DNA of 64,000 nucleotides, taken from assembly GCF_014898055.3 (NCBI RefSeq), contig NW_023602073.1, positions 87,338,678-87,402,677 of the forward strand, given 5' to 3'. This document shows positions 61,381 to 64,000 of the stretch, piece after piece (the first letter of the stretch is position 1; the number at the start of each line of letters is the position of its first letter). This DNA comes from Talpa occidentalis (lineage: Eukaryota; Chordata; Mammalia; Eulipotyphla; Talpidae). The position numbers and the translations under genes were made by a program. Under the pieces are notes generated by a model. The model ran no database searches and was not told the origin of the DNA. It saw only the letters and a program-made list of their open reading frames with translations.

Positions 61381-61709
61381 CCTTTTATTAACCTTTGTGC
61401 CTTTGTGTGTGCCTGCAGTTGCGTATTAATAAGTTCCTGCTAAGCATGCGGGTGAGGACCCACAGTCAGGCAACCCGTTTTATATCGGGGTTGCCCTGTA
61501 ACAGTTCGAAGGAGGCCAGGGAGTTAACCCACATGGCGCAGCAGACCTCTTCTGTCTTGCCCACTGCTTCCCTCAGCAGAGTATTTCAGTAGATCAGCCT
61601 GTTCCTCTCCCCATTCTGTCTCTGGTGAATCCCCTCCCCCCTCCCACCCTGCACCTCTGGCCTATACCTTAGTTATTGTATGCATAAATAAGTAAATCTT
61701 AAAAAAAAA

Positions 61710-63419
61710 CTTTGCAGAGAAAGATTAAGTAATACAGTTTTGTTCCTTCATTAGTATCTAGAAATTCTATTTTTCATTAATGTATCCTTTTTCTCTTTAT
61801 AATTAGAAAAAAATCCCTTGTATATCACCTATATCTCTAGTCTTTGCATTTCCCCTGTCTATAGTTTACTCTCAAATACATACTCTGAAATACTTTAAAT
61901 ATATATACCTTTAGCAAGTTCTTAAGTTTCAAGAAACATACATTAAATATTTGTTGTACAATTAGTATTTTATTTGGTCTAGATATGCTGCCAATAACAA
62001 TGAGGATGTTTTTGCTATTGCTATAGTCAAAGGACCCCAGAATCAACAAATCCTACCACACACCACAGTTATCCATCCTGACAGGTTACTGAAGGAGCCA
62101 GCGTTAGAGAGAAGATTAATTAGGAGTTAAACTCCAATAGCAAGTGTTCCTTTCAGGACCTAGGGGATGCCTTATCAGCTCTCACCTGACAAATGCAACC
62201 ATAAAAACCACAAAAGCACCCCTCCAAAGATACTCCATCTCCCTCCACTTTCTTCCTCCCTGTCCCACAAGTCATAGTTGAGTCTTTGAGTCTTAGATGT
62301 CACCACTTCCAACCAGCTGTATGAAAGAGATTCCATCTGCAAGATTTGTCACAACCTATTCCAGGAAAAAAACGCTGGGCTAGTTTAGCACATGTGCTTC
62401 ATGATGGGAAGTGGAGGTGGGAGAGCAAATTGACTCTGCTTCTTCCCTCTGATTATTCTAGCCAAATAGAAGTACTATTCAGAAAGAATGATTATGATTT
62501 TAACTACAGCACTATTCACAGTGGCTTGACTGTCACTCTCAGTGGCCCCATCCATGTGCTGGAATCCAAGCAAGCAAGCAACCTGCTGTCTAACTTCAGT
62601 GCCTGTAGGTAGATTAGGCAGGAATGAATGGCAGTTGTATTTTCTAAACTACAAATTGGGATATATTATGTGACAAAGAATATGTTTGGTCTTTCTAGTT
62701 TCAAGTGGGAGTTTAGGGAGATAGAGACTGAAAAGTTGAAGGTTCAGGGTACATCTGGGAAGAATATAAGAAATGTATATTATTTAAGGGTAATCTGGGA
62801 ATTAAGAATTCAGAGGTGGTTGTAAAAGAATAAAAGATACATAGCTAGTGTACTGAAGAAACTTAACATCTAAATCAGAATATATGACAAATTCATAAAA
62901 CATTTGGGGGATAGTTTCAAAAACATGCAAAGTACTAGAATTTTAGATATCTAATTCCAAAAAAGGAGGGATAACCAAAAGAATAACATTATTCAGGGAC
63001 ATTTTTATGGGGAAATACGGTTTTGCACTTGAGACTGGAGGATGGGAAGAAGTAAATTTATGTGGTAGAGAATAAAATTTATTTTAGCTCAAATGAAGAA
63101 TTTGGATGTGAAGATAAAAAGGCTTGTGAAGATGAAAACAAGCTGCTCTGTTGCAATGTGGGTACCAAGAAGGTTGATTAGGGGGAAGAGCAGCATAGGT
63201 AGGTGAGGTCAGCACGACACTATGTTGGGTTCAGAGAGTGGGACCCTTGGCTTAACTCTGGGAAAAGTTTCACCAGAGCTCCCCTTTCAGCAGCAGTAGC
63301 AAGTTTCCCAGGCAAGTTTCTCCATGAAACAGAGGTGTTAGTTAAATCCACAAGGGCAGGCTTATTATAAAAGGTAGGGAAGAATAAAGGACACTTGTAC
63401 AGACAAAAGAGGGCAGAAA
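61710..63419. other. unassigned stretch between two LTRs
   Basis: Despite lying between two related LTRs, this DNA shows no retroviral reading frame, primer-binding site or polypurine tract. The 88-codon frame at 62346-62612 is unrecognised. 63180-63419 is GC-richer with AATAAA-like text (about 63386) and may be a worn LTR of another family. Confidence 0.45.
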
Positions 63420-63423
63420 GAAC

Positions 63424-63970
63424 TGTTACAGGGCAACCCCAAATGAAACGGGTTGCCTGACTGTGGGTCCTCGCGCGCTTAAAAGGGACTTATTTATACT
63501 CCACTACAGGCACACACAAAAGGTTTATAAAGGGTTTATTTACAAAAGATGGGGAAATGAAGAAATGAGTAACTCAGGGAGAAGGAGAGGGAGATAAACT
63601 TGTGAATGCGTCTTATCAGTTCCGCTGAGCCGGAACCCCAGCATGCTGAGAGCTGCCGAAAAAGCCAGAGACCCCCAAAATCACTTTGTTAGGGGAAAGG
63701 GAGAGGGGTCACCCCAGACCCTGCAAACCTGCCTGCTCTAAATATGTTCTGCCATCTGCCGTATCAACACAAAACATATGAGACTTTAATGGGAAGGAAC
63801 TTTTATACAATTAGGAAGCAAGACAGGAAAGGCAAAGAATCTAGTTTCTAAATCAAGCACCCAAAGTCACCCATCCCCTCGTGGGTAAAAGTCCACCCAA
63901 GCAGGATTGGCCCAGGGCAAGGCCCCAAAGCCTGCCACGAGTCTAAAGCATCTTCCAGTGGGGACCCACA
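63424..63970 (-). mobile_element. solo LTR, minus strand, related to the one at 61032
   Basis: On the minus strand it runs TGTGGGTCCCC...CCCTGTAACA over 547 bp. It is flanked by GAAC at 63420-63423 and 63971-63974. Its last 230 bp or so match the other LTR closely: both carry 'gaggacccacagtcaggcaa' then 'cccgttt', and both carry TTTGTAAATAAACC. The U3 part is unrelated and longer. A TATA-like GTATAAAA (minus; 63801-63808) and AATAAA (minus; 63535-63540) are present. Both ends are inside the window, so this is a second solo LTR and not one end of a provirus. Confidence 0.85.
63535..63540 (-). terminator. LTR polyadenylation signal
   Basis: Minus-strand AATAAA, in the same context as in the LTR at 61032. 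Confidence 0.65.
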
Positions 63971-64000
63971 GAACAGGATCAGAAACTACCAGACAAGCCT

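Larger units (their letters stand above)
61032..61503 (+). mobile_element. solo LTR of an endogenous retrovirus, ERV1/gammaretrovirus-like
   Basis: The 472-bp unit begins TGTTAGG and ends TGTAACA, so it has TG...CA ends with a 5-bp terminal inverted repeat TGTTA/TAACA. It is flanked by an exact 4-bp duplication GTTC (61028-61031 and 61504-61507). A TATA box TATAAAAA lies at 61193-61200 and a polyadenylation signal AATAAA at 61375-61380, giving a U3-R-U5 order on the plus strand. No primer-binding site or coding region is present, so the provirus was lost by recombination between its LTRs. A 4-bp duplication fits ERV class I but does not prove it. Confidence 0.92.
60959..61709 (+). mobile_element. 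tRNA-derived SINE, B-type, split by a solo LTR
   Basis: The head GGGCCTCCCTGGTGGCGCAA to 'agcaggagttc' occupies 60959-61031. The body resumes at 61508 with 'gaaggaggccagggag' and ends at TAAATAAGTAAATCTT. The break falls inside the B-box region (GTTCGA), and removing the LTR restores a normal SINE. Confidence 0.95.

Noticed and set aside
225..61709. Many open frames of 60-120 codons on both strands over the SINE copies
   Set aside because: Similar peptides recur at every copy because the same GC-rich SINE is translated; there is no independent coding signal.
61032..63970. A provirus bounded by the two LTRs
   Set aside because: The LTRs point in opposite directions, each has its own target duplication, and no gag, pol or env frame lies between them.
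1..64000. Assigning a species or order from the SINE
   Set aside because: I do not recognise this SINE securely enough. MIR, L2, MaLR and L1 only prove a placental mammal.

Overview
This window is nuclear DNA of a placental mammal. It is AT-rich and non-coding throughout: I found no intact protein-coding gene, no supportable exon chain, no RNA gene and no CpG island. The clearest gene-derived sequence is a short broken retrocopy of the splicing factor RBM17 near 6.9 kb. The window reads like a gene desert or the inside of a very large intron. No operon, CRISPR array or phage-like signal is present, and I do not see an undescribed functional system. The value of the window is in its retrotransposon record.

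The dominant family is a tRNA-derived SINE of about 265 bp, present in 22 copies on both strands. The head carries Pol III A-box and B-box sequences. The tail carries AATAAA repeats followed by TCTTT, which is the layout of 'T+' SINEs. Most copies have a recognisable 11-18 bp target-site duplication (TSD). There are two subfamilies. Type A has a head reading 'gcggttgagcgctg' and a tail starting 'cccagtgcttgtataaat'. Type B has 'aaggggttaag' and 'ccccagttcttgtatgcat'. Nested insertions show that at least some A copies are younger than B copies. The family is not a CAN, ERE, BovA/CHR, VES, vicuna-type, Alu or B1/B2 element that I recognise. The host is therefore probably a laurasiatherian or another less-sampled eutherian, and I do not assign a species.

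Layout. 0.5-9 kb: mostly unassigned AT-rich DNA with SINEs at 225 and 5800, a twin-primed L1 at 3552, a MIR at 6585 and the RBM17 pseudogene at 6865. 9-15.5 kb: an ancient L1/HAL1-like block, a SINE with a duplicated tail, old antisense L1, and a second inverted L1. 16-21.6 kb: a SINE with a greatly expanded microsatellite tail, and an L1 split by a SINE. 22-29 kb: a 1.5 kb L1 with a perfect 14-bp TSD, plus MIR and L2 remains. 31-39.7 kb: further L1 3' ends and a SINE-in-SINE nest at 37.2-37.8 kb. 42-50 kb: MIR/L2 fossils and a second SINE nest at 44.7-45.3 kb. 53-59.4 kb: ERVL/MaLR LTR fossils. 60-64 kb: two younger solo LTRs of related type in opposite orientation, one of them inside a SINE.

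The L1 copies presumably supplied the reverse transcriptase that mobilised the SINEs and the RBM17 mRNA. Everything else appears to be neutral sediment of different ages: MIR and L2 oldest, then MaLR/ERVL and old L1, then the SINEs and later L1s, and the youngest solo LTRs last.
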